Source of the DNA: Syntrophaceae bacterium
GTDB taxonomy: Bacteria; Desulfobacterota; Syntrophia; Syntrophales; Smithellaceae
NCBI GenBank assembly: GCA_025355345.1
Contig: JANXZU010000053.1
Span: forward strand, 1-54,743
Length of the DNA: 54,743 nucleotides
Direction of reading: 5' to 3'
The notes under the pieces are model-generated. The model was not told the origin of the DNA and did not search any database. It worked only from the letters and a program-made list of their open reading frames with translations. Shown here piece after piece: positions 33,637 to 41,724 of the stretch (position 1 is the stretch's first letter; the number at the start of each line of letters is the position of its first letter). Both the position numbers and the translations under genes were made by a program.

Positions 33637-35049
33637 TTATTTTTTGGCCGGCTGTTTGGCGGGCGGGCTTTCCAATTCCTTAATTGCTTTATTAATAGCT
33701 TCGATGCGTTCCGAACCTTGCGCATAATATTTAAGGGCTTCTTTAAAATGGAAGAGAGAAGTTTCCTTCTTTTTTGCCGTCTTCAGATATAACCCAAAAT
33801 AATAGTGGAATTCACCTTTGTTGCCCAGCTTGCCGTATGCCATGGCGATATGATAATTTATGTCAGTATCATCAAATGTGATGTTCTCCAATTTCAAAAA
33901 GTTCTCGAGAGCTTTTTGAAAATTTCCCTGAGCAAAATAAGTTTTACCCAAAGCCAAAAAAACTTCATCGCTATGCGCATCTGAGTCGGCGGCACGTTGA
34001 AGATAGTTTAGTGCAAGATCTGCATTACCCATTTTCAAATAAATTAACCCGATATTTTTTAAGACATCTTCATCCCGGGGAGATAAGCTAAGCGCTTTTT
34101 GAAAATGCTCAAGGGCCAAACTTGTTTGGCCAAGCTTATCTTCGGTTAAAGCCAGAGCATAGAGTAGATCGATATCTTTAGGATTCTTGCTTAATGCATC
34201 TTTTTGTTGTCTGTACCGAACGTCTAATTCAGCATCATTAAATGAAATCAATGTTTGCATTCTCTTTAAATTACCGACGATATTTTTTGCACCTGCCTGT
34301 CGATACGTGGTTAAAATAAGGCCATCAAGATAAAAAATGCGTTGATCTGTTCCGGGGTGGGTCATCAGATATGATGGCATAGTTTTAGATATGAACTCAT
34401 GCTGTTTCATTATCTTCAGAAAATCAACCATCGCCGCGGGATAGTAACCAGCACTGCTAAGGTAGTATATGCCGAGCCGGTCTGCTTCTTCTTCATGCTC
34501 ACGCATGTATTTAAGAGTCATGGCGCTGGAACCGGCAACAGCAAAAGCGGCAATAGCCGCAGTAGCTTCACCACCACCTCCGAGGAAAGCTCCGGCAATA
34601 ATTGCTGCTAATGTGGCAATATTTAAATTTTGGGACTTTTCGATAATGCTGGCAACGTGACGGGCATGTGCATGGCCTATTTCATGGGCAATGACCCCGG
34701 CTAACTCACCTTCGTTTTCTGCAACATTAATTAAGCCCTTATTGATATATATATAACCGCCGGGAGTCGCAAAAGCATTTATACCGTTACTATTAACAAT
34801 AGAAAAATGAAACTCAAAAGGAGATTTTTTACTTTGCGCGAGAATTAAATTGCCTATTTTATTTATATAGTCATTAAGCCGCTTATTCTCCAGAAGAAAA
34901 TGATTTTTTTCCAGTTTGTCATAAAATTCTTTGCCCAACTTTTTTTCGTCACCAATTGTAAATTCAGCAAAACAAATACTTGCTTGAAAAATGACGAGCA
35001 AAAATAAAACGGCAAAAGATATGTATTGATTTTGAAGAAGTTTACGCAT
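33637..35049 (-). CDS. M48 metalloprotease with TPR repeats (BepA-like)
   Basis: A 470-residue envelope protease. It has an N-terminal signal peptide (~1-28, ending near CFAEF), an M48 domain with the zinc motif HEIGHAHARH near residue 122 and a third-ligand region in REHEEEADRLGI, then a C-terminal TPR array (~270-440). This is the layout of BepA, which supports outer-membrane assembly of LptD and BAM substrates. The C-terminus is basic. It is convergent with the TMTC-like gene (47-base gap) and divergent from cmk, with 105 bases between. Confidence 0.9.
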   Translation of the reverse strand: MRKLLQNQYISFAVLFLLVIFQASICFAEFTIGDEKKLGKEFYDKLEKNHFLLENKRLNDYINKIGNLILAQSKKSPFEFHFSIVNSNGINAFATPGGYIYINKGLINVAENEGELAGVIAHEIGHAHARHVASIIEKSQNLNIATLAAIIAGAFLGGGGEATAAIAAFAVAGSSAMTLKYMREHEEEADRLGIYYLSSAGYYPAAMVDFLKIMKQHEFISKTMPSYLMTHPGTDQRIFYLDGLILTTYRQAGAKNIVGNLKRMQTLISFNDAELDVRYRQQKDALSKNPKDIDLLYALALTEDKLGQTSLALEHFQKALSLSPRDEDVLKNIGLIYLKMGNADLALNYLQRAADSDAHSDEVFLALGKTYFAQGNFQKALENFLKLENITFDDTDINYHIAMAYGKLGNKGEFHYYFGLYLKTAKKKETSLFHFKEALKYYAQGSERIEAINKAIKELESPPAKQPAKK

Positions 35050-35154
35050 AATCAGCTATCTCGTTAGATATAAATTTAGGTAAGTTTACATTCTTTATAA
35101 TTTAATGGCAAGTTTTCCTTTTGCCACTGAGTGATGAGGTTAAATTAAAGTAAT

Positions 35155-35847
35155 ATGGGGAAAAAAAAGATCATAACTGTAGACGGCCCGGCTGGTGCTG
35201 GTAAGAGCACCGTAAGTAAAGCATTGGCGAAGAAATTAGGTTATATCTATCTAGACACAGGTGCACTCTATCGGGCATTAGCCCATAAAGCGCTAATAAA
35301 TAAAATATCTCTGGAAGATACATCCGCATTAGCTAAAATGTGTTCCAGTACTAAAGTTTCTTTAAAAAATATTGACAGCAAAATGGTAGTTTTAGTTGAT
35401 GGGGAAGATGTTGGGAATAAAATACGTACAGAAGATGTAGGATTGGCTGCGTCCAAAATATCCGCTTTTGCTGTTGTTCGCGAGAGTTTGCTTAATTTGC
35501 AGAGGGAAGCAGGTTTGCAGGGAGGTATTGTAGCGGAAGGCAGAGATATGGGCTCAATAGTTTTCCCGCATGCCGATTACAAATTTTACCTGGATGCCAA
35601 TGCTGAAGAAAGAATAAAAAGAAGATACAGCGAACTGCTGGCAAAAGGAGCCGGTGTTGAATATCTGGCAATACAAAAAGATATGATGGCCAGGGACAAT
35701 CAGGATTCGCAGCGGGAAATTGCTCCCCTTACAGCATCGATTGATGCAATTATTATTGATTCTTCAGATTTGTCCGTTGAGGGTGTAGTAGAAAAAATTA
35801 TTCAGCATATTTGCGCAAAAAAAGTTGGCGATAGCTCTAATCATTAG
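35155..35847 (+). CDS. cmk: cytidylate kinase
   Basis: Cmk phosphorylates CMP and dCMP. The 230-residue protein has P-loop GPAGAGKST near the start, YLDTGALYRALA as the substrate-side loop, GIVAEGRDMGSIVFP and RDNQDSQREIAPL in the right order, with normal length. It opens the cmk-rpsA-sppA-ihfB run, the order also seen in many Proteobacteria. No clear Shine-Dalgarno sequence is present at the ATG. Confidence 0.96.
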   Translation: MGKKKIITVDGPAGAGKSTVSKALAKKLGYIYLDTGALYRALAHKALINKISLEDTSALAKMCSSTKVSLKNIDSKMVVLVDGEDVGNKIRTEDVGLAASKISAFAVVRESLLNLQREAGLQGGIVAEGRDMGSIVFPHADYKFYLDANAEERIKRRYSELLAKGAGVEYLAIQKDMMARDNQDSQREIAPLTASIDAIIIDSSDLSVEGVVEKIIQHICAKKVGDSSNH

Positions 35848-35938
35848 GAACAACTCAAGTGATTTAGCTTGCTATTTGATTTTCAGTATGTTACGAAAAC
35901 CTGATTAAAGGGATTCATAAAAAGGGGGTATTTGTTTA

Positions 35939-37729
35939 ATGGTTAACAATAACAACACAAATTTAACAAAAGAAAAGGAGGTTGATGCAAACTCCTCTGC
36001 AAAAAATGCAGCAATTCAGTCGTCACAACCTAAAGAAGCTGATCTTAGTTTCACAGAGCTATACGAGCAAAGTCTTGACCAATTAAAATATGGAGATATA
36101 GCTAAAGGTAAAGTAGTGCAAATCACACCGGACGTAGTCATGGTTGATGTTGGCTGGAAAACGGAAGGTTTTATACCGATAAAGGAACTTCAAGATGCCC
36201 AGGGAAATATTAATATTTCTGTTGGTGATGATATAGAAGTTTTTATTGACAAGAGAGATTCAGACGGTAACCTGATTTTATCACGTGATAAGGCGGCCAG
36301 TCTCAAGGTTTGGGATGATATTAAAAACGCGTGTGAAAATAATATCATAATGAAAGGTACTGTTATTGAAAAGGTTAAAGGCGGCCTTTCTGTTGACATA
36401 GGTGTTACAGCTTTTCTGCCTGGTTCACAGATTGATACTCGTCCGATTAAAGATTTAGACAAATTTGTTGGTCAAAAGTTGGATTTCAATGTTTTAAAGT
36501 ATGACCGTAAACGCAACAATGTTGTTTTATCGCGTCGTTCCATTGTGTCTACGGAAAGGGAATCAGAGAAGAAAGATACCTTAAAAAATATAGATGAAGG
36601 CAGTATTGTTGAAGGTGTAATAAAGAATATAACAGATTACGGCATCTTTATTGATTTGGGCGGCATTGACGGACTGCTGCATGTTACGGATATTTCGTGG
36701 GGTAGAATTGCAAAGCCTGCAGAAACATTCCATAAAGGCGAAAAAATTAATGTTAAAGTTATGTCCTTTGATCGGGAAAAGGAGAGAGTCTCTCTGGGTT
36801 TGAAACAATTAACGGATAATCCCTGGGAGCACATCTCAGAAAGGTATCCGGTTGGTGCTCTTGTAGAAGGCAAGGTTGTAAACTTGACGGATTACGGAGT
36901 ATTTGTTGAATTAGAGCCTGGAGTTGAAGGTTTGGTGCATATTTCAGAGATGTATTGGACTCGAGAAATTAAACATCCCTCAAAAGTATTAAATGTGGGA
37001 GAGGTAGTAAGTGTTGTCGTTCTGGAAGTAAATCCAGATGCTAAAAGAGTTTCTCTAAGCTTGAAACAGACTTCACCAAATCCATGGGAAAAGCTAAGCG
37101 AAAAGTATCCGGTAGGTACGGTTGTTAAAGGCTCAGTTCGAAATATTACCAATTTTGGGGTATTCATTGGGATTGAGGAAGGAATTGACGGTCTGGTTCA
37201 TGTCTCTGATATTTCATGGAAGCATAGAGTTGCGCATCCATCGGAATTTTTCAAAAAAGGTCAGGAAGTTGAAGCCGTTGTTCTGAATATAGATATAGAA
37301 AATGAAAAATTCTCTCTTGGCATAAAACAGATCGAAAAAAATCCCTGGGAGGATTTACCGCAGAAGTATGCGCCGGGAAGTGTTGTAAAAGGTAAAATTA
37401 CCAACTTTACTGATTTTGGGATTTTTGTGGAAATAGAAGAAGGCATCGAAGGCCTAGTTCATATTTCCGAAATTAGTCAGAAACGCGTAAAGACCTCTTC
37501 GGAACTTTATTCGGTAGGAGATACTGTATCCGCTGTCGTTAAGAGCATTGATGCCAACTTAAAGAAAATAAGGCTAAGCATTAAGGAAACGGAAGTTCCA
37601 GCACCGTCACAGTCACAGGCTTCATCTTCTGTTTCCAATCAGTACATCAACAATCAGGAAAATGTTGGTTCTAATCTTGCTCAGGCGCTGGCAGAAGTGA
37701 AAATCGGTACTCAGCAAAAGGACGAATAA
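35939..37729 (+). CDS. rpsA: 30S ribosomal protein S1
   Basis: S1 binds mRNA and helps load it on the 30S subunit. The 596-residue protein has six S1 RNA-binding domains at about 50-120, 140-205, 225-295, 310-380, 397-467 and 484-554; the last four carry the NITDYGIFIDLGGIDGLLH-type core and the LSLKQ-type end. The N-terminal ~50 residues and the last ~45 are low in structure (Gln/Ser-rich). AAGGGGG lies about 11 bases upstream of the ATG. It follows cmk by 91 bases and precedes sppA by five. Confidence 0.98.
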   Translation: MVNNNNTNLTKEKEVDANSSAKNAAIQSSQPKEADLSFTELYEQSLDQLKYGDIAKGKVVQITPDVVMVDVGWKTEGFIPIKELQDAQGNINISVGDDIEVFIDKRDSDGNLILSRDKAASLKVWDDIKNACENNIIMKGTVIEKVKGGLSVDIGVTAFLPGSQIDTRPIKDLDKFVGQKLDFNVLKYDRKRNNVVLSRRSIVSTERESEKKDTLKNIDEGSIVEGVIKNITDYGIFIDLGGIDGLLHVTDISWGRIAKPAETFHKGEKINVKVMSFDREKERVSLGLKQLTDNPWEHISERYPVGALVEGKVVNLTDYGVFVELEPGVEGLVHISEMYWTREIKHPSKVLNVGEVVSVVVLEVNPDAKRVSLSLKQTSPNPWEKLSEKYPVGTVVKGSVRNITNFGVFIGIEEGIDGLVHVSDISWKHRVAHPSEFFKKGQEVEAVVLNIDIENEKFSLGIKQIEKNPWEDLPQKYAPGSVVKGKITNFTDFGIFVEIEEGIEGLVHISEISQKRVKTSSELYSVGDTVSAVVKSIDANLKKIRLSIKETEVPAPSQSQASSSVSNQYINNQENVGSNLAQALAEVKIGTQQKDE

Positions 37730-37734
37730 CAAGC

Positions 37735-38631
37735 ATGAGAAAACATCCTGTTATTTTTGGTGTGCTTTTACTTTTTGTGTTGGGATTGATTTTTTATCTT
37801 TTTTTCTACAAAACCGGCGCTCACACCGGAAAAAATAAAACTTTCTTCCTAAATGATAAAGTTGGAGTTGTCAGTGTCAATGGCATGATTCATGATTCTA
37901 TAGAGATTGTGGAGCAGTTGGAAGATTTCGGTAGTGATGATTCTATTGTTGCAGTAGTTTTGAGGATTGATTCTCCGGGTGGAGGTGTGGCAGCTTCACA
38001 GGAAATTTACGATGCTGTAATAGAACTTAAGAAAAAGAAAAAAGTGGTTGCATCTATGGGTTCCGTGGCAGCTTCCGGCGGACTTCTGATTGCTTGTGCT
38101 GCCGATAAAATAGTGGCCAATGCCGGGACGATTACCGGCAGTATTTCAGCGATTATGCAATTTGCCAATATCGAAGAACTTCTTAAAAAAATTGGTTTAA
38201 AGTCATCGGTAGTTAAAAGTGGCAAATACAAAGACATAGGCTCTCCTTTAAGGGATATGACTCCGGAAGAAAGAAAAATTATTCAAGATGTCATTGATGA
38301 TATTTATAACCAGTTCGTTGATGTTATAGTCCGCGATCGTAATATTCCCAGAAAGCAAGTTGTTGCAATTGCCGATGGACGGATATTTACGGGTCGTCAG
38401 GCTAAAGAATACGGTTTGGTTGATTATCTCGGGGATATGGGATCAGCTGCTAAAATTGCCTGCAAATTAGCTGGCAGAGATGGTAAATATGATTTGATTT
38501 ATCCCCAGAAAAAACGTGCATCTGTTTTGGATTACGTATTCGAAAGCGCTGCTACTCAATTTAGCCGTTCCTTAACCGAAAAGGCTGAAAGCTGGGGAGG
38601 GGTCGGCTACTTATATCGTCCATCTATGTAG
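37735..38631 (+). CDS. sppA: signal peptide peptidase SppA (short form)
   Basis: A 298-residue membrane-bound serine protease of family S49 that digests cleaved signal peptides. Residues ~5-25 are an N-terminal anchor. RIDSPGGGV and GSVAASGGLLIACAADKI hold the oxyanion region and the nucleophile S114; KSGKYKDIGSP holds the probable general base K166. This is the single-domain form, as in Bacillus, and not the doubled E. coli form. It lies five bases after rpsA. Confidence 0.94.
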   Translation: MRKHPVIFGVLLLFVLGLIFYLFFYKTGAHTGKNKTFFLNDKVGVVSVNGMIHDSIEIVEQLEDFGSDDSIVAVVLRIDSPGGGVAASQEIYDAVIELKKKKKVVASMGSVAASGGLLIACAADKIVANAGTITGSISAIMQFANIEELLKKIGLKSSVVKSGKYKDIGSPLRDMTPEERKIIQDVIDDIYNQFVDVIVRDRNIPRKQVVAIADGRIFTGRQAKEYGLVDYLGDMGSAAKIACKLAGRDGKYDLIYPQKKRASVLDYVFESAATQFSRSLTEKAESWGGVGYLYRPSM

Positions 38632-38645
38632 CAGAATAAAATATT

Positions 38646-38936
38646 ATGACCAAAAGAGATTTAATCAATAAAGTTCAGGAAAAGTATAAAATTTATTCTA
38701 ATAAAGATATTGCTTGCGCAGTAAATGTAATATTCGCTTCGATGACTGAAGCGATGAAAAATGGAGAGCGTACTGAAATAAGAGGATTTGGCAATTTTAC
38801 AATTAGAGAAAGAAAACCGCGTTTAGGGCGGAATCCAAAATCCGGTTTACAAGTAAAGCTCTCAGAGAGGAAAACACCTTTTTTCAAGACAGGTAAAGAA
38901 CTGCGAAATAAAGTTGATTACAAAAATGGCCTTTAA
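38646..38936 (+). CDS. ihfB: integration host factor beta-type DNA-binding protein
   Basis: A 96-residue HU/IHF family protein. It has the GERTEIRGFGNFTIRERKPR segment and the DNA-arm signature GRNPKSGLQVKL with the intercalating proline, and ends KTGKELRNKV. The Arg-rich arm and position after rpsA, as in E. coli, favour the IHF beta subunit over HU. No alpha-subunit gene is in the window. The last codons overlap the start of the crotonase gene. Confidence 0.88.
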   Translation: MTKRDLINKVQEKYKIYSNKDIACAVNVIFASMTEAMKNGERTEIRGFGNFTIRERKPRLGRNPKSGLQVKLSERKTPFFKTGKELRNKVDYKNGL

Positions 38937-39696
38937 TACATTAATAATTGAAAAGAAGAATGGGTACGCCATAGTTAAATTAAATCGTCCCCATGAAATG
39001 AATGCGATTTCCCACGAAATGTGCAATGAACTTTATTGTGCGTTTGTTGATTTGGAAAATAATATTGATGTTAGATCAATAATCATTACAGGTGGTGAAT
39101 ATGTTTTTTCCGCCGGGATGGATATAAAGGAAATATCCAGTTTACCGAATGTTAAGGTTGAAGAATACTTTAAATCGATAAAGAAATATGTAGAAAAAAT
39201 ATACAGCTGTCATAAACCTGTTATCGCGGCGGTAGGAGGTATCGCTTTAGGCGGAGGTTTCAATATAGTTACGGTTTGCGATCTTGTTGTGGCTTCGGAA
39301 AGTGCTATCTTCTGTCATCCGGAACTGAAATTCGGTTTCAATCCGCTTTTTTATCCGTTAAGCCAGGTTGTAGGCTTAACTAAAGCAAAAGAGATAGTCA
39401 TGCTTGGCGAGCCAATCGGGGCGAACGAAGCATTAAAAATAGGTTTAATCAATAAAGTTGTGCAGCCGGAAAAATTTATGCATGAAGCAGAAAATATGGC
39501 TGAAGTGTTGGCAAAACGTTCAACAAAGGTAGTGGAAGAGCTTAAAAACATTTGTTCCATTGTGCCGAAAATGGATAAAAGAGCAGCCATTGATCTGGAG
39601 TTTTCCATAGGCTCTATGCTCTTTGCGCGTGATGAATGCAAAGCTCATATGAACGAAGTGTTATTTTTGGAAAAACTGCACAAGAAAAAGAAATAA
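38926..39696 (+). CDS. enoyl-CoA hydratase/isomerase (crotonase) family protein
   Basis: A 256-residue crotonase-fold protein that acts on an acyl-CoA. The oxyanion-hole segments are present (SAGMDIKE and GGIALGGGFNI). Of the two catalytic Glu residues of true hydratases, E133 in HPELKFGF is kept, but the first is replaced by Asn 113, so it may not be a regular hydratase; an isomerase, hydrolase or other crotonase reaction is possible. I chose the ATG at 38926, which overlaps ihfB by 11 bases; a TTG four codons earlier is the only alternative. It ends in a dispersed hairpin repeat. Confidence 0.88.
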   Translation: MAFNTLIIEKKNGYAIVKLNRPHEMNAISHEMCNELYCAFVDLENNIDVRSIIITGGEYVFSAGMDIKEISSLPNVKVEEYFKSIKKYVEKIYSCHKPVIAAVGGIALGGGFNIVTVCDLVVASESAIFCHPELKFGFNPLFYPLSQVVGLTKAKEIVMLGEPIGANEALKIGLINKVVQPEKFMHEAENMAEVLAKRSTKVVEELKNICSIVPKMDKRAAIDLEFSIGSMLFARDECKAHMNEVLFLEKLHKKKK

Positions 39697-39735
39697 TGAG
39701 ATTCAAGTTTCAGAAACGCAGTGAACTGAAACTTG
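39694..39735 (-). repeat. dispersed hairpin repeat, copy 3 (inverted)
   Basis: CAAGTTTCAG (39704-39713) pairs with CTGAAACTTG (39726-39735); on the minus strand AATCTCATTA follows. The copy overlaps the stop codon of the crotonase gene. The loop on the minus strand (TTCACTGCGTTT) matches that of copy 2 (CGCACTTTGTTT). Confidence 0.6.
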
Positions 39736-39802
39736 TAAGTCGAATTAATGAAACTCAGACATTACAATTGCAGCGCCTGTAATATCTGCAAGTTGAATTA
39801 TC

Positions 39803-39864
39803 CCGCCGCAGGCGGAGGATATCGGAGATATCCGCGGTATCCCGCGAGCGTAGTGAAGCGGGAT
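39803..39864. repeat. cluster of three adjacent perfect hairpins
   Basis: CCGCC/GGCGG (39803-39815), GGATATC/GATATCC (39817-39833) and ATCCCGC/GCGGGAT (39839-39864) follow each other with almost no gap, just downstream of the sigma-region-4 gene on the minus strand. The third arm pair resembles the hairpin at 3130-3157. The cluster may end transcription from both sides or be a palindromic repeat. Confidence 0.6.
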
Positions 39865-39875
39865 CAATACATTAT

Positions 39876-40160
39876 CTACAAATTATCCCAGTCATTTCCA
39901 GGTGCTGCAAAATCTTTAAGGTGATCTCTTCTCTTTTTGTGTTGGAGTTTTTTTAGCGCTTTGGCTTCTATCTGCCGGATTCTTTCACGGGTAACGCCCA
40001 TCATATCACCTACCTCTTCCAGCGTAAATGGCCCATAATTGCAGGCAACCCACGTGCAGTTCAAGAATGCTTCGTTTTTCAGCTGCCATTCACAAGTTGT
40101 GTCGATGCATATTTCATTAATTAAAGTTCTCTTTTTCTTGCATTTATAAATATTGATCAT
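39876..40160 (-). CDS. small sigma-70 region 4-like DNA-binding protein
   Basis: A 94-residue protein. Residues ~44-85 are a sigma region 4 helix-turn-helix ([28 protein letters not shown]), nearly identical to that of RpoD-type factors. Regions 1 to 3 are missing. The N-terminal ~40 residues hold four cysteines (C18, C23, C34 and C39, in CIDTTC and NCTWVAC), which may bind a metal or cluster. GAGGAG lies eight bases before the ATG. It could bind -35 elements or compete with a sigma factor; no role is known to me. Confidence 0.82.
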   Translation of the reverse strand: MINIYKCKKKRTLINEICIDTTCEWQLKNEAFLNCTWVACNYGPFTLEEVGDMMGVTRERIRQIEAKALKKLQHKKRRDHLKDFAAPGNDWDNL

Positions 40161-40262
40161 GAAGATAACTCCTCAATTATGTATTTTGTTATGTGTTAAC
40201 TTATTGTTCTTTGGTTTGTTTGTCAATGAAATTGATGATAATTTGTGCTTAATTGCGGATAA

Positions 40263-40595
40263 TTAAAAAACAATTTTATCAGGAGGCCTTCTTTCAGGTA
40301 CATATTTATGGGAAATCTTATCTTCATTCCAATCGAGAGATACATACAAATTGCAATAACAACTGCCGTATTCTTTCACATCCTCCTGCCTGTAAATACA
40401 GGGGCACATAATGTCTTTATCATTTTCACGATTACCCGAGGCCAGGCGGCAGGGGCAGGAAGTATATCCATATCGATCTTTAATAACTAACAGATCTTGC
40501 AGAATAGCCAAAACCCAATCTTTATCTTTATTAAAAAAATAACCCTTTGGTTCTTGAATTTTTTTTAACATTTCATACAATTCGGCAGGTTGCAT
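40263..40595 (-). CDS. ferredoxin-thioredoxin reductase catalytic beta chain-like protein
   Basis: A 110-residue protein with the FTR catalytic-chain cysteine pattern: C47-P-C49, C64-P-C66 and C79-Y-C81. In plant FTR these bind a [4Fe-4S] cluster next to a redox disulfide that takes electrons from ferredoxin and reduces thioredoxin. No variable alpha chain is encoded here, as is usual for anaerobes. The start codon overlaps the stop of the glutaredoxin-like gene (TAATG), so both are co-translated and may be partners. Confidence 0.9.
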   Translation of the reverse strand: MQPAELYEMLKKIQEPKGYFFNKDKDWVLAILQDLLVIKDRYGYTSCPCRLASGNRENDKDIMCPCIYRQEDVKEYGSCYCNLYVSLDWNEDKISHKYVPERRPPDKIVF

Positions 40596-40846
40596 TAGAT
40601 ACCTAAAGCCTTTCGGATATCATCCTCTTTAAAGCCAATTATAATTTTCTCTCCAATGATAATAGTTGGAAAAGAGCGTTGAGGATTGTATTGAATCACG
40701 TCCTCTAAAATTTTTTCTCTTTCCTTACCCTGAAACTGATCTACATCAACAAACTCAAATTCAATACTATTATCATTCAGGAATTTTTTTGTAGCCTTAC
40801 AATGACTACAAGTGCTTAACGTAAAAATTTTAACTTTTGGCGTCAT
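40595..40846 (-). CDS. glutaredoxin-like protein
   Basis: An 83-residue thioredoxin-fold protein with redox motif C13-S-H-C16 and the cis-proline in RSFPTIII. I chose the ATG at 40846, where GGAG lies about nine bases upstream; the open frame reaches 40891, but those 15 codons overlap the -10 box of the promoter at 40876-40903. The downstream FTR-like protein is the natural candidate to reduce its disulfide. Confidence 0.9.
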   Translation of the reverse strand: MTPKVKIFTLSTCSHCKATKKFLNDNSIEFEFVDVDQFQGKEREKILEDVIQYNPQRSFPTIIIGEKIIIGFKEDDIRKALGI

Positions 40847-40875
40847 TTTTAGCTTCTCCAGTAAATTTTTACTTA

Positions 40876-40903
40876 AATATACTTCTTCCACAGATCATGT
40901 CAA
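40876..40903 (-). promoter_or_regulatory. sigma-70 promoter for the glutaredoxin/FTR operon
   Basis: TTGACA (40903-40898), 16-nt spacer, TATATT (40881-40876) on the minus strand. The predicted transcription start near 40869 supports the downstream ATG at 40846. The -35 box is in the CCTTGACA context. Confidence 0.6.
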
Positions 40904-41082
40904 GGTTATAGTTAAAATCAAAGATTAATTGACAACTAAACCCAATTAATATATCAACTGAACCTCGTTTGTTACCAAGGCGCCCAGGTGGTGACTATCT
41001 TTTAGTAATACATATAGAGTCTTTTATTGCCGTCTTGGTGGGATGATTAACTCAAAATAGTATAAAGAAAGATAAATAATTT

Positions 41083-41724
41083 ATGAAACATGATAGTTTT
41101 ATCGCTCAAGAAGGTTATCCTTTTATCCTCATTTCCATCGTCGTTACTGTTTTAATTTCTTTTTTATGCAATTACTTATCAATAATTTTAATGACTGCCA
41201 TAACATTCTTTATTGTTTGGTTTTTCCGCAATCCGGAAAGATCTTTTAAGGACGAAGAAAAATTGGTAATTTCTCCTGCCGATGGTAAAGTAATCAAGAT
41301 AGAGAATGTCGAAATGACCGGAACTATTGTTGGCAAATTTAAAAAAATAAGCATTTTTATGAATGTTTTTAGCGTTCATGTTAATCGAGCGCCTTATCCC
41401 GGAAAAATTGAAAAAATCAATTACCACGAAGGGAAATTCTTCTCCGCTAACATGGACAAAGCTTCATTGGATAATGAACGCAATGAAGTGATGATTCGCA
41501 CTGAAGATGGCAGGGAAATATGGGCGGTTCAGATTGCCGGGCTCATTGCACGACGGATTGTTTGCTGGGTGAACGTAGGCACACAGGTTTTAAAAGGTGA
41601 AAGATTTGGTTTGATTCGTTTTGGTTCACGAGTGGATGTATATTTGCCTGAGGATTCAAAAATTTCAGTTAAACTTGGAGATAAAGTGAACGCCGGGAAA
41701 TCTCCTTTGGGGTATTTATCATGA
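41083..41724 (+). CDS. psd: phosphatidylserine decarboxylase (short, archaeal-type)
   Basis: A 213-residue enzyme that makes phosphatidylethanolamine from phosphatidylserine. Residues ~12-50 are membrane segments. SPADGKVI and the conserved FMNVFSVHVNRAPYPGKI segment identify the family. The self-cleavage site that makes the pyruvoyl group is G181-S182 in RFGSRVD. The short form is usual for Desulfobacterota and others. It overlaps pssA by four bases (ATGA). Confidence 0.96.
   Translation: MKHDSFIAQEGYPFILISIVVTVLISFLCNYLSIILMTAITFFIVWFFRNPERSFKDEEKLVISPADGKVIKIENVEMTGTIVGKFKKISIFMNVFSVHVNRAPYPGKIEKINYHEGKFFSANMDKASLDNERNEVMIRTEDGREIWAVQIAGLIARRIVCWVNVGTQVLKGERFGLIRFGSRVDVYLPEDSKISVKLGDKVNAGKSPLGYLS

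Noticed and set aside
39780..39870. CRISPR array suspected from short repeated GC-rich units
   Set aside because: The units are adjacent inverted repeats of different sequence without spacers of even length; no cas gene is present.
40847..40891. 15-codon N-terminal extension of the glutaredoxin-like protein
   Set aside because: It runs through the -10 box of a good promoter; the ATG at 40846 has a Shine-Dalgarno sequence.
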